A model generated the notes under the pieces. That model saw only the letters and a list, made by a program, of their open reading frames with translations, did no database searches and was not told the origin of the DNA. A stretch of 64,000 nucleotides of DNA from assembly GCA_021904315.1 (NCBI GenBank), contig CM038917.1, positions 7,114,041 through 7,178,040 of the forward strand, in the 5' to 3' direction. This DNA comes from Sphagnum magellanicum. Its lineage: Eukaryota; Streptophyta; Sphagnopsida; Sphagnales; Sphagnaceae. A program made the translations under genes and the position numbers. Every line of letters begins with the position of its first letter. Position 1 is the first letter of the stretch. Positions 37,190-49,855 of this stretch are shown one piece after another.

Positions 37190-38310
37190 TTAAGTTTTCT
37201 ATTTCATTTGCATTATCTTTCCACTCAACAAAAATGAAACCACAACATATGTGAATGTTATATTCATCAAAAAATGTTCAAGGGACAAGATGCCTTCATC
37301 TTTTATGGTCATATTGTGAATGATCACACAAGCATGAAAGATGTCAATCACAATGCCCCTATCCCATTGTTTACACAATTTTTGGATTATGCCAAAAAGT
37401 GATTACAACATGCCAAATCACCATTCAAGATCTTTTTGAGTTGTTTGTTGTTGAGTTGCAAACTATTTCTTTTTCTTCTTGTTCAACTCATGAAGAATTT
37501 GCACAAAGATTGGCTACATTGGATGATACTATTGACTAGCAATTAGTAGTCAAAGTAGTTCATGTACTGATGTCCATTCACCTCAAAGCTCATGTTATTT
37601 CTTACACCTTGTAACCAAAAGGAACTTGTGTAACACACTTATGTCAATGTTGTCACTAGGCATACCAAAAGAGCAATGCCAAATTCAAAGACTTTGATCT
37701 CAAATGGCTCTTGAAATTGTGGAACAATTCTTATTTCTATTCGTTTCTTGTTAAGAAACTATGCAAATTTTTCAACAAATATGCATGTGATCTAAAGAAG
37801 TGAACATACCTAGCTCAACCTTACATTGCATGAATTTACAATTGGTGTTCCAAATTCACTTGTCTCAAGTACACATGCTTAAGCAACTGTCAAATGGCAT
37901 GGACAATTTTCTTTAAACTCTCGATGGTTTTGCTCTCTCATAAACAATATTCATCTATGGCATTAGTTAAAACTCCATATGCAAATATCTTAATGAAGTC
38001 CATGCATTTTTTAAAAGGTAGGTCCATCTTGCCAAATGAATCCTGGCCTTACACACATCATGGGTGATAACAAATTTAAGAAACTTCAAGATTAACAAAT
38101 TGATAATGACATTGGAACACCTCATCATTGTACACAATTGTTCTTCAACACCTTGTCCATCCTTTTGCACATTGTCTCTTTGGCTTGATCTACTCATTAT
38201 GTGTTGGATTTGATTTTCAACATCAATGCCAAACATAAACAAGAAGTTATGATAAATGTGATTGTTTCCATCATCAACATAAAGATGCTCTAACAAACCT
38301 TGATGTTAAG
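37190..38310 (-). pseudogene. PIF/Harbinger-type transposase relic
   Basis: Minus-strand frames give, in order, a GIDVENQIQ region, LARWTYLLKK, CMDFIKIFAYGVLTNAIDEY, then ESKTIESLKKIVHAI (the MLAYG...DEY.RIGESTALESLKRFCKAV block of plant Harbinger nucleases), a segment ending KRSILNGDLA, and VIDIFHACVIIHNMTIKDE, which matches the conserved DIM.ACIILHNMIIEDE near the end. At least seven stops or frameshifts break it, and the catalytic DDE residues are not all traceable. Its N-terminal side ends at the border with the atpB copy, so NUPT-2 landed in or next to this dead element, or deleted its front part. Confidence 0.78.
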
Positions 38311-38324
38311 CATCCATGATGTTC

Positions 38325-38861
38325 ATTATTGTTTTTCCTTCTCCAGTTCCCCCAAATAATCCAATTGTTCCCCTATGATGATAAGGAGCCAAAAGATCAA
38401 TTACTTTGATTCTTGTCTCAAAAATAGATAATTTGATATCTAATTGTGTAAATGTATGAGCAGATCTATGAATAGGGAATGTTGTACCAACATCTACATG
38501 ACCCAAATTATCGATGGGTTCCCCAAGAACATTAAAAATATGTTCGAGAATGGCTTCACCAACTGGAACACTTAGAGGAGTTCTTGTGTCAATAATTCTC
38601 ATTCCTCTCATTGAACCATATGTAGCACTCATAGTTACAACTCTAACCTTATTATTTCTTAATAATTGTTATATCTCACACGTAACATTAATTTCTTGAT
38701 TAGCTGTATTTTGGCCCTTTACTATTAAAGAGTTATAAATATTAGGCATTTTACCTAGGGAGAAAATTACATCTAATATGGGACTGATAATTTGAGTGAT
38801 GCGTCTTACATTCTTGGCAACAAATGTGGAAATTCCAAAAGCAAGAGGTTTTTTTTTTCAT
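38325..38861 (-). pseudogene. atpB: atpB (plastid ATP synthase beta) 5' fragment
   Basis: It encodes roughly the first 180 residues of the CF1 beta subunit: [50 protein letters not shown] and [18 protein letters not shown], then [10 protein letters not shown] and a P-loop read as GGTGEGKT (normally GGAGVGKT). An in-frame TAA interrupts near the VTCEI block. The rest of the gene, about 300 codons, is missing because the plastid insert ends here. Confidence 0.92.
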
Positions 38862-39203
38862 AAAAATTGAGAAGTAGTAGAATTATTTGTTGATCATACT
38901 AAAAAAAATATTTAGTATCAAGTTGATCGTTTAATCAGTCATTGAAACTACCACCTTGGAGTCATATGATATATATGAATAAATGGATAAACGAAATGAT
39001 CGGAGGATTTTGAATCGAATGAAAAAGGGCTTTTGTATAATCATATATATGTGCAGAAAGTGATGCATAAGCATAATTATTTTGATTGATTCAATAATTT
39101 TATGATGACTCAATAACTATAACTTGATAATGAGTTTCCAACTATTCCATCCCCTCCAACTAGACCAATATTGAGTCTTTTAACTCCTTATCAATTAATT
39201 TAA

Positions 39204-39266
39204 CATCTAAAAGGTTATGCGGTTAATGCTTCAAAGAAAGTGAGGAAAAAAAAGAATGGAAATGGG
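39204..39266. repeat. Block shared with 23480-23541, in the atpB-rbcL spacer
   Basis: Same 62-bp sequence as near NUPT-1 with about 10% differences. It sits about 200 bp upstream of the rbcL copy. If it is a normal part of this plant's plastid spacer, the copy near 23.5 kb is a third, tiny plastid insert; otherwise it is a nuclear repeat inserted in NUPT-2. Confidence 0.75.
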
Positions 39267-39380
39267 AGAATGGGTTGCATCAAATAGGAGAAATAATATA
39301 CAATAATATTGTTTTATCATATTTTAAAAGGATAATACCATCTAACAATAGGCAAAAGTCTATTAACAAACAAGTTTACT

Positions 39381-39405
39381 CTTTTATAGAAGACTTCTAT
39401 AAAAG
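39381..39405 (+). promoter_or_regulatory. Perfect hairpin in the rbcL leader copy
   Basis: CTTTTATAGAAG and its exact complement CTTCTATAAAAG flank a single A, giving a 12-bp stem 64 bp upstream of the rbcL ATG. Plastid rbcL leaders often fold near the mature 5' end. A ribosome-binding-like AGGGAGG lies about 10 bp before the ATG. Confidence 0.6.
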
Positions 39406-39468
39406 ATTTTATTTGTTGAGTAGACCCCATCCTTGTCAGAGTTATTAATTCAGTTGTAGGGAGGACCA

Positions 39469-40896
<1,428 letters not shown>

Positions 40897-40925
40897 CATA
40901 ACTTATATTTCATATTTTCATTTTA

Positions 40926-40980
40926 GTGATTTTGTATGTGTACCCCCCCCTCTTGGGGGGAGGGGGATGGACAAAATCAC
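40926..40980 (+). terminator. rbcL 3' inverted repeat (plastid mRNA end hairpin) copy
   Basis: GTGATTTTGT at 40926-40935 pairs perfectly with ACAAAATCAC at 40971-40980, and a C8 run pairs inside with a G6 run. It lies 30 bp after the rbcL stop. In plastids such hairpins protect the mRNA 3' end. Confidence 0.85.
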
Positions 40981-41109
40981 CAAAATGAATGTGTTTTTAT
41001 ATTTCCTAATCATACATATTGTTGATTTCTTCCAAAATTTGTCAACCCTTGGTACTAAATAATAGGTACTAAAGAATAGAAAAAAATTTGATAGATTTTA
41101 CATCTAATA

Positions 41110-41184
41110 GGGTTTTGTAGCTTAGTGGATTAGAGCCCATGGTTTCGAACCATGAAGTCAAGGGTTCGAATCCCTTTTGAACCA
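41110..41184 (+). tRNA. trnR-CCG: trnR-type tRNA copy (anticodon changed from CCG to TCG), NUPT relic
   Basis: A cloverleaf-like sequence with anticodon stem CATGG/CCATG and loop TTTCGAA, T-loop TTCGAAT on stem AAGGG/CCCTT, lies between rbcL and accD, where trnR-CCG sits in gymnosperm and bryophyte plastids. The anticodon now reads TCG, consistent with one C-to-T change. The acceptor stem has two or three mismatches, so it is probably inactive. Its presence argues against a flowering-plant source. Confidence 0.8.
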
Positions 41185-41467
41185 TCAAAAAAACAATGGA
41201 ATATATTTTGATCTTTTATTAAACTCCTTTTTATCCTATTCATTTCTTCTTAATTGCATTTTTTTCTAATAAAGAAGAAGGCTCTATTATAAAATCAATG
41301 GGAGGAGCTAATCCCGATTCAACAAATGGAATTATGAATTAGGTTTTATTTAAGTAAAAATTTAAAAAATATATTTTTTCTTCTTCCTTTTTCTTCATCC
41401 TTCGAATATCCGAATTTTGTAATTGACTATGGAAGAAAATGAAAAAAAAAAAAAGGAGGAGAAGTTT

Positions 41468-41880
41468 ATGTCTTTGATGAATTAGTTTGAAGACAAATGC
41501 CAATTTGGTGGATTAATTGAAGCCCTCATTGAAAAAGCTACTAAGGGTTATATTCTTGGTGAAAAAGAAATAGACAAATATATTAAAATTGATACTATTA
41601 AAGGATTATGGATTCGATGTGATAATTGCGAGAACATGTTTTATGTTAGATTTTTGAAACAAAACAAATGTATTTGTGAAAAGTGTGGATATCATTTGCA
41701 AATGAATAGTAAAAAATGAATCAAACTTTTAATTGATCATGGGATTTGGCATCCTATGGATGAAGATATAATTACTTGAAATGTTCTCAAATTTTTTGAT
41801 GAAGTTTCATACAAAAATCATATTGTTTTTTATCAAAAAAGAATGGGTTTGACTAATGTTATTTCCCCATATTTTTTTAA
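41468..41880 (+). pseudogene. accD: accD (acetyl-CoA carboxylase beta subunit) 5' fragment
   Basis: It encodes MSLMN, stop, FEDKCQFGGLIEALIEKATK, later LWIRCDNCENMFYVRFL and KCGYHLQMNS, then LLIDHGIWHPMDEDI and YQKRMGLTNV. The CxxC...CxxC zinc-ribbon (CDNC, CEKC) of the plastid carboxyltransferase beta subunit is intact. Everything beyond residue about 135, including the catalytic carboxyltransferase core, is missing; AT-rich sequence follows to psaI. Stops occur at codon 6 and twice later. Confidence 0.85.
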
Positions 41881-42193
41881 TACCTTCATTTTTTGTTTCA
41901 ATTTCTTAATGAAAATGAAAAAAACATTTCCAAACTGGTTCTTGGTCATTCTTTCTATATGTTATAATTTTTGCATATTGGAAAAAAGTTACATATTAAT
42001 ATGATTCGATACATCATTTAATATAACTCCATGACTACTCATTTCTAATAAATGAAGAAATCAATAAATAAAGCATATAGATAATCGTAAGAAATGTATA
42101 TTCACATATTTCCCATAAAGAAGGTAAAATTAAATTTCCTCATTTTTTATTATATATATATTACAAAATAATATCACTAGAGGTAAATTTTTT

Positions 42194-42304
42194 ATGACAG
42201 CTTCTTATTTACCTTCCATTTTTGTGCCTTTAATAAGTCTAGTTTTTCCAAGAATTACAATGGCTTCTTTTTTTATATATATCGAATGAGATAAAATAGT
42301 TTGA
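42194..42304 (+). pseudogene. psaI: psaI (photosystem I subunit VIII) copy
   Basis: [20 protein letters not shown], then [11 protein letters not shown], stop, DKIV and TGA: the single-membrane-span psaI protein of 36 residues. One premature stop replaces the Lys/Glu-rich end near codon 32. The order accD-psaI-ycf4-cemA-petA is the standard plastid one. Confidence 0.9.
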
Positions 42305-42684
42305 TATAGGACATATTAAATATAGTGGAAATTCTAATGGAATTATCTAAGCAATTAAATAATCTAAGTATGGTTTAATCACCAAATTATGAGGCAAAAA
42401 AAAAATATGTATATTGAATAAAATCTAAAGTTTGAATATATTTCTTCTTTCCAGAGATAAATATATTCAGACTTGATTATATTATCATCCCCCTTCCCTT
42501 AATGAATATTACTAGTATCAATGAAAAAACTAATAAGTATTAAGAAGGACAAGGAAATACATATTTATTTCTAATAAATTGATACGGACATTTGTTTCCA
42601 AATGGAAAAAAAAAATTCTAAATTTTTTGGATGTTCCATTGTTTAAAATTTAGCAAAATACAGGAGACTTCATTTGTTATGGTT

Positions 42685-43226
42685 ATGAATTGCTAATATG
42701 AATGGCTTCAAGTAGAACCCGTAATAGGATTTCAAAGAATAAGTAATTTTTGTTGGGCATGCATTATTTTAATAGGTGATTTAGGATTTTTTCTTGTTAC
42801 TTTGGTCGAGATTTGATACCTTTCTGATCATCCCAACAAATTACTATTGTCCCTTAGGGAATCATAATGTGCTTATATGGTATTGCCAGTTTATTCCTCT
42901 ACTTTTATTTGTGGTGTACAATTTTGTGGAATATAGGTAGTGGTTATAATCAATTTGATAAATGAGAAGAGGTGGTTCATCTCTTTCGTTGGGGATTCCC
43001 TGGAGGAAATCATCGTATTTGTATCCAATTTTTCATGAGGGATATCCAAGCAATACTCATGGAAGTCCAAGAAAGTATTTATCCCTATCAAATTATTTAT
43101 ATGAAAATAAAGGGTCAACATAATGTTCCTATGATTTGTATTGGAGAAGATTTAACCCTAAGAAAAATGGAAAAAAAAGTCACAGAGTTGGCTCGCTTTT
43201 TGCACGTATCAATTGAGGGACTTTAA
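42685..43226 (+). pseudogene. ycf4: ycf4 (photosystem I assembly) copy
   Basis: Degraded start MNC, stop, then RISNFCWACIILIGDLGFFL and, after frameshifts, an open C-terminal half from 42972: VHLFRWGFPGGNHR, DIQAILMEVQESIYPYQIIY, then EDLTLRKMEKKVTELARFLH ending SIEGL. Full-length ycf4 is about 184 codons; this copy is 542 nt with stops and two frame changes. The native protein is a thylakoid factor for photosystem I assembly. Confidence 0.9.
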
Positions 43227-43949
43227 ACATTGTTCCAAATATCATTTCGAAAAAATGGAATATTCAAAAACAACAATAGATATTTCTTTGTTCAAAATGG
43301 AAAGATATTTTTTTGGGGGGGATTTGAAACAAAAATTTTAAAATTATATTTTTTATTCTAGTGAAACATAAGTAGCACCTATGAAATCAACCTGGCACAA
43401 TTTCATTTTTGGTTATTAAACACTCCGTATTGTTATTTAGAAAGGGCTTATGAAGCGAACAAATGGATATGATATATAAAGAAGATTACATGTCCTATAA
43501 AGATATGGTTTCACATTCGAGACAATTTTGGCAAGTCATGTTGCTATATATGAATACGAAATTGAATAATTATATATTCATCATATATTGGAACCTCTTG
43601 GAATGTAAAATTAACTTGTAATTGTTGAATCTTTTGAATAATTTTTTATTTATTATAACATAAAAATTTCCATTTCTTTTTCCAAAAAAAGCCAAAGCTA
43701 TTGGTGGATTTATATGTTTCATTCATTCAGAGCAACAGTCTCTTATTTTTCCACAATTTCATTATCGTGAGGTTTGTAATAATTCCTCAATTTTTTTCTC
43801 TTTATATTTCTTTTCAATTCTTTGAAAAGAATCATGAAAAAAACTAATAAAAGAGAGATACAAAATAAATTTGATTACGCAAATCATTTTTAAAAAAAAA
43901 ATCTTATTTCATTTTGAATGATTCGATCAAAAAATATTTGAGAAAAATT

Positions 43950-44922
43950 AAATGAATGAATAAAAAATTAATTTGGATTGAAATAACCCCAAATGATTTA
44001 GATACTTGAAAATAATACCAATCCCTTTCTATTTCTTCCTCTAAAATGGGGGGAACTTTGGAAAATCCTTCTTATTTTTTTAATTCTAAAAATTCCAAAG
44101 ATTCTTTAGTTATTGCAACTGCTAATGAATCTATAGGTCTCATACCTCATTCCATAACTCAGCACTTTGTCTGCATTTCAAATGGAACTAACAAGTCAAT
44201 CAAGTTCATTAGTACTCCAAGAATTTTGGGTAACTAAATACCAAGCATTAGCTTTTCTACAATATATGGGATGTTTACTATTACTACCTTGGAGACTTTC
44301 CATTCTTATAAAAGAGTTGTTCCTAAAACCTTGGGTTAAATTATGGTGGAACATCGATCAATTCCATAGTTTTATTAATTCTTTCCAAGAAGAAATAGCA
44401 CTAAAACGTTTTTAGGAAGTAGAGGAATTTGTTTAGTTGGATAAAGTAATGGCAAATTCCTCAGAGATACAATCACAAGATCTTGATATAGAGATTCATG
44501 AAAAAACAATTCAATTGGTAGAAACATACAATGAGCATAGTTTCAAACTATTCTACAATTATTAACAGATACTATATGTTTTGCTACTTTGAGTGCTTCA
44601 TTTCTTTTAGGTAAAGAAAGACTCACTATTTTAAATTCTTGGATTCAAGAATTATTTTATAGCATGAATGATACAATGAAAGCCTTTTTTCATTCTTTTA
44701 TTAACTGATTTATGCATCGGATTCCACTCCCCCCATGGTTGGGAAATAGTAATAGGTTCATTTTTAAAACATCTCGGATTTAGTCGTAATAAACATATAA
44801 TATTTTGTTTTGTTTCAACTTTTCCAATTATTTTAGATACAATTTTTAAATATTGTATTTTTCGTCATTTAAATTGTATATCTCCTTCTATTGTGGTGGT
44901 TTATCATATGATGAATAAATGA
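43950..44922 (+). pseudogene. cemA: cemA (plastid envelope membrane protein) copy
   Basis: Recognisable blocks: SIGLIPHSITQHF, LVLQEFWVTKYQALAFLQYM, LLLPWRLSILIKELFLKPWV, LWWNIDQFHSFINSFQEEIA, then [49 protein letters not shown] and [15 protein letters not shown] ending before TGA at 44920. The 5' end is approximate. Stops and frameshifts are scattered. Native CemA is an inner-envelope protein affecting proton export. Confidence 0.85.
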
Positions 44923-45080
44923 AAAAATAATTTTGGAATAACAAAGTGGTTTTTCTAACCATTACTTCTTTTATTTGACTTTGGGTACCAATCACTTAAA
45001 AGAGTAAAATACTTCCAGTTTCTTACCTTTGTTGTTAGTACAATGGGCAGAGTCATAAATGGGGGGTAGCTACAATAATT

Positions 45081-46026
45081 GGGATGCTAAAGGCTTTTTA
45101 GTCACTAGCTAAAAGAATGGGTGATTCGATCTATTTCAATTTTGATCATAACGAGAATAATAGCTTGGCCATCCATTTTCGAGGCATATCTTATTTTTGC
45201 ACAGCAAGGTTATGATCCTCGAAAAACAATTGGTCGTATTGTATGTGCTAATTGTCATTTGGCCAAAAAACCTATAGATATCGAAGTTCCATAGTTTGTG
45301 CTTTTGAACACAGTTTTTGAGGCATACCTTATGATACACAAATAAAACAAGTTCTTGCTAATGGTAAAAAAAAAACTTTAAATATAGGAACAATTCTTAT
45401 TTACCCAAGGGATTTCAATTAGCCCCTCCTAATCGTATTCCTCTCGAAATTTTTATAAAAAAAAGTACTCTTTATTTTCAATCCTATAGTCATGATAAAA
45501 AATATATTCTTGTGGTAGGTTTGGTTCTTGGTAAAAAGAATAGTGAAATTGTTTTCCTTTCCTTTTGCCAAATCTTTCAGTTAATAAAGAAGTTCATTTC
45601 TTGAAATATCCAATATATGTGGGTGGTAGAGGAAGAGGGCAAATTTATTCCAATGGGAGTAGGAATAATGATATCATCTACAATGCTTCAATTACATGTA
45701 AAGTTGATAAAACTATACATAAAAAGAAAGGTGGATACGAAATAACTATTGATAATGCATCAGATGGTCACCAAGTGATTGATATTGTACCTCTAGGACC
45801 AAAACTTATTATTTCAAAAAGTGAATCAATTAAGGTAAATCAACCTTTAACCAATAATCCCAATGTAGGTGGTTTTGGTCAAGGAGATGCAGAAGTAGTA
45901 CTTCAAGATCTTTTATGTGTTCAGGATCTTTTGCTCTTTCTTGCATTAGTTATATTGGCACAAATCTCTCTAGTACTTAAGAATAAACAATTCAAAAAAG
46001 TTCAATTAACTAAGATAAAATTTTAA
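45081..46026 (+). pseudogene. petA: petA (cytochrome f) copy
   Basis: The signal-sequence region is eroded ([17 protein letters not shown]). The haem site [18 protein letters not shown] is kept (CxxCH). After a broken middle, a 153-codon frame from 45565 gives [58 protein letters not shown] and the C-terminal membrane anchor [20 protein letters not shown]. Native cytochrome f carries electrons to plastocyanin. This copy has stops after IEVP and in the middle. Confidence 0.93.
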
Positions 46027-46029
46027 TTC

Positions 46030-47060
46030 TACGAATTTATCGTTAAAAAAAGGGTTCAATCGAAACATTTGATTAATAGAAAATTTATTCCTCACTGATG
46101 GCTATTGAAATGAAATCAAATTTGGTTTTTATGTACCATATAGTTCCTACATAAACTAAAAATTTCGAGTATTCTTATTTTTCCCCCTTATTAAGAGAAA
46201 TTTCAAATCATTGGGCACACCCATTGGAAATCACTATTTATAGAGGAATGGTTTGACATACACTAATGTATATATTTCAACCCACTAAAGGATCCTATCT
46301 CTTCCATATATATCATAATTATAATAATTTATCATTCTCCATTGTAGAGAAAGAAAAAAGAATGGGTGGTATATTCTCAATTGGAGGAAATTTATCATAG
46401 GTAATTATTAGAAATATCACCATTTTTTTTTGTAATTCCCAACAAGGAATAGGGAGTACTTACCAAATGAAAATGGGGAATATTCTTGAATTTTCCTATT
46501 TTATTGATAAATCACAAAAAAAAAGGTTTTTCGTATATACTTTTCGAAAAAAAGTCTAATTTCCAAAAAAATGGAAAGCTAATGGATTATATATTATACA
46601 TATGGCTACTTTTGCTTATTGCAAAAATTCTTCATAATTTTCAATCAAACTTTTCCTTTCGGAATGGCTTTGGAATGGCTTATTTTGAGAATTTTTTTTT
46701 TTTTTTCTTGACCTACATTTTTAAAACTTAAATTAATGTATTTTTTTAGAAATCCATTGTAATTATTTCTTTCTAGTCAATTTACAAATTAAAAAAAAAT
46801 ATTCATTAAAAAAAAAGGAACGGTTTGAAACCTAAAGATTTATTATTATTATTATATTTATTTAACATATGGGGAAAATAGTATTAAATTTATCACATAA
46901 ATTTAATTATGTTTTCCCCATCTTTTTATTTTACCCCCCCCCCTTCCCATTCACGAGTGGAAGGAGAGAAGGATCGAATAATTCTATCCAATCCTAATAT
47001 TTGATATATCTTCCATTTCTACATACGTTATTTTTCTGTACATCCAAATCTTACTCAATT
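46030..47060. other. petA-psbJ spacer copy
   Basis: About 1 kb of AT-rich plastid spacer sequence with C8-9 and T12-14 runs. No gene is expected here in the plastid order, and the short frames seen are low complexity. Confidence 0.7.
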
Positions 47061-47062
47061 AC

Positions 47063-47188
47063 TTAGTATAAGGATGAACCTAATCTAGAATATGAACCAT
47101 AGAAGAAGATACCTACTAAACCAATTACAAGGATACCAACTATAATACCTATTAACCACAAAGGAATCCTTTTAGTGGTATTAACCAT
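47063..47188 (-). pseudogene. psbJ: psbJ copy, frame intact
   Basis: An open 41-codon frame, [20 protein letters not shown] then [14 protein letters not shown] and GSSLY, one residue longer than the usual 40. It is the photosystem II J subunit with one membrane span. First in the psbJ-L-F-E cluster as read rightwards. Its openness probably reflects short length rather than use. Confidence 0.9.
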
Positions 47189-47301
47189 TTATTTTACTCC
47201 CTTTTCAATTTCATTAGGTAGTTGCAACTCGGGACATAGATAATCACAAATACTAAGGATTTGAATTTATTCCAAATGAGGCAAAGAAGCTCTTGCTATA
47301 A

Positions 47302-47418
47302 TTAATTGAAAAAATAATTAGAAAATAAAATAGCCAATACGAAAATAAGTAACAATCCCCAATAGAGGCTGGTACAATTTAATTCCACACTTTGTTTGTT
47401 TGGGTTTGGTTGTGTCAT
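47302..47418 (-). pseudogene. psbL: psbL copy, frame intact
   Basis: An open 38-codon frame beginning [20 protein letters not shown] and ending [12 protein letters not shown]. The start is ATG, not the edited ACG of some plants. Native PsbL helps photosystem II dimer and electron transfer stability. Confidence 0.92.
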
Positions 47419-47440
47419 AGTTCTATGCTCCAAATAGAGT

Positions 47441-47557
47441 TTGTTGGATAAACTACATTACCGATATTGATCCCAAGAAGAAAACTATAGGTATGGCCAA
47501 GCCATGAATGGCCAACCACCTAATTGTGAAAATTGGATAAGTCTTATTTATAGTCAT
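47441..47557 (-). pseudogene. psbF: psbF (cytochrome b559 beta) copy
   Basis: [34 protein letters not shown], then TAG in place of the Gln codon (CAG to TAG), FIQQ. The haem-ligand His in AIHGLA is kept. The normal stop is altered too. It lies 9 bp past psbE, as in plastids. Confidence 0.92.
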
Positions 47558-47566
47558 TAGTATCTC

Positions 47567-47815
47567 TTAAGAAGATGTAAATTCATCAACTTGTCCCAGT
47601 GAATTGAAATGGCCAATAATTGAAGGAACTTTTTGTCAACTTTTTGTAAAATATTCATTCGGCCGAGGGCTTCCAAACACATTGTAAGCCAAACCTATGC
47701 TAACAAATAACCAACTTGCAATAAACAAGGAATGTATAGTGATATTGTGGATCACTTAATATCAAATAATAATAATAATGTCAACAAAGGGACGCTCTTT
47801 CATATTTCCAGACAT
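47567..47815 (-). pseudogene. psbE: psbE (cytochrome b559 alpha) copy
   Basis: MSGNMKERPFVDIIIII, stop, Y, stop, [18 protein letters not shown], then [19 protein letters not shown], stop, and VDEFTSS before TAA. The 83-codon length is one less than usual. The haem His (VIHNIT) is kept. Three internal stops. Confidence 0.93.
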
Positions 47816-47819
47816 GGTT

Positions 47820-48105
47820 AGCTCCATATATTTTTGCAAGGTCAAGGGGGAATAATCCCATAGGAGATAAAAGCCAGGGGATATAAAATTTACCAAAATC
47901 TTTTTCAGTCCTTGTTAGATTATCAATGTTATACCAAAGGTGTCTCTGAAGCATACTAGATTAGTATGTGCAGCATTCTTTTGATGCAGCAAGACAAATA
48001 AAAAATAAATGGGATAAGCTAAATACCTCGATTTTCTTTCTATCGACTTTGTTTGGTTAACCTAATCAATATTTAATGAAACCAATGATTTAAAAGGAAA
48101 ATGGT
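47820..48105. other. psbE-tufA spacer copy
   Basis: Plastid-like spacer with no recognisable gene. Confidence 0.5.
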
Positions 48106-48110
48106 TTCGT

Positions 48111-49296
48111 ATGGCTCGAAAAAAGTTTGAACATACAAAATCTCATGTAAATATTCGAACAATCAGGCATGTAGATCATGGAAAAACTACTTTAACATCA
48201 ACCATTACAATGGCTTTAACTATTATCTGTGGATATATTGCCAAAAAATACGATAGAATTAATATAGCTCCAAAAGAAAAAACAAGGGGTATTACGATTA
48301 ATACCATTCATGTAGAATATGAAACCTCCTTTCGACATTATGCTCACATAGATTACGTAAGAAATATGATTATCGGTGTTGCACCAATGGATGGTGCCAT
48401 CTTAGTAATATCAAGGGCCGATCGACTTATGCCACAAACCAGGGAACATATCTTCCTGGCCAAGCAAGTAAGTATTTTTAATATCATAATTTTTTTAAAC
48501 AAAGAAGATCAAATTGATAATGAGGAATTGTTGAAATAAATAGAATTTGAAGTATGTGAAATTTTAAGTTATTATGAATTTCTGGGAGAGAAGATTCTTG
48601 TAATGTCAAGCTCTATTTTAATTGCTTTAGAAAGTCTCACTAAAAATCTTAATTTAAAAAGAGGTACTAATAAATGGGTTGAAAACATTTATGAGTTAAT
48701 GGATCAAGTAGATATTCATATTATGATACCCAAACGTAAAATAGATAAACCATTTCTTATGGTTGTAGAAGATGATTTTCCCACTAAAGGCCATGGAACT
48801 ATAGTTACAGGGCATATATAAAAAGGAATTATTTGGGTAGGATAAATTGTAGAAATAATTGGATTAAGAGGAAATCATAGTACCATTGTTACAAGTTTAG
48901 AAATGTTCCAAAAAACTCTTGAAAAGAATATTACTCTGGGATGTGCAAAGAAAAAACATATGATGTGGAATGATAATTGCTAAGCCTGGAAATGTAAAAT
49001 CTCATATTCGATTTGAAGCACAAGTCTATAATCTTCGAAAAGAAAAGGTAAAACGTCATTTTTTTTTTTTTGGGGATATCGTCCCCAATTTTATATTCGT
49101 ACAATTGTTGTAACCAGTAGAATTGAATCATTCCAATATGCTTCTTCGAGTGAAAAAACACGAATGGTTATGCCGAGTGACCATTGGTGGTAGAATTGGT
49201 TCAACCTGTAATTATTGAAAAGAAAATGTGTTTTGCAATTTGTGAGGGGGGCCACACAGTAGAAGCTAATGTTGTATATGGGTTACTTCATTAAAT
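48111..49296 (+). pseudogene. tufA: tufA (elongation factor Tu) relic of plastid origin
   Basis: The first 142 codons are open: [20 protein letters not shown], then the P-loop HVDHGKTTL, the switch-I motif [33 protein letters not shown] and the NKED guanine-binding motif. DxPGH is lost (HYAHID). After a stop, RGTNKWVENIYELMDQVDIH, PFLMVVEDDF (in place of ED.F) and GHGTIVTGHI mark domain 2. Later frames keep domain-3 traces such as FIFVQLL and VNHSNMLLRV-type sequence. The total span fits a 409-residue EF-Tu. It lies between psbE and petL. Most land-plant plastids have lost tufA; relics are reported, as I recall, for cycads, Ginkgo and hornworts. EF-Tu brings aminoacyl-tRNA to ribosomes; this copy cannot. 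Confidence 0.93.
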
Positions 49297-49506
49297 TAGA
49301 GACAAATGGAATAATACAAATATTTTGAATGGTTCAAGAAAAAAAAAAATGGCATAATTTCTTCTTCATTTTCTACCTTTTTCTTATTTATTGGTTATTG
49401 TAAACAAAAATATTTTTTACTATTTCTAATATACTTTCTGTATGATGGGGTGACGAATAGCAATAGTACTAGATATAGATATAAAAATTGGATATTTAAA
49501 TGTTGT

Positions 49507-49541
<35 letters not shown>

Positions 49542-49638
49542 TTTTTTTGCTATCCCTTTTTTTTGCGATAAAAACCATAGGTAATTGCTTCGTAAGGGTG
49601 TATACTAAACTTGTTATATTGACACTAGGATTTTTTTC

Positions 49639-49734
49639 ATGCTTACTACAATCAACTATTTTGTACTTCTAACTATCGTTCCAATTTCATCTTTAGTTTT
49701 ATTTATTGGTTTGAATAAGAAACAACTCATATAG
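49639..49734 (+). pseudogene. petL: petL copy, frame intact
   Basis: Open 31-codon frame: MLTTINYFVLLTIVPISSLV then LFIGLNKKQLI and TAG. It is the small cytochrome b6f subunit with one membrane span; typical length 31. Next gene is petG as in plastids. Confidence 0.88.
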
Positions 49735-49855
49735 GAAAAGGAAAACTCGTACAAGTTCCAATAATCTCATTGTATTTCTCAATCCAATTAAATGTTATTG
49801 GGATTAACAACAAACTTAGTCAGTTTCTAACTTTATCTTTCTTAATTAAAAAAAA

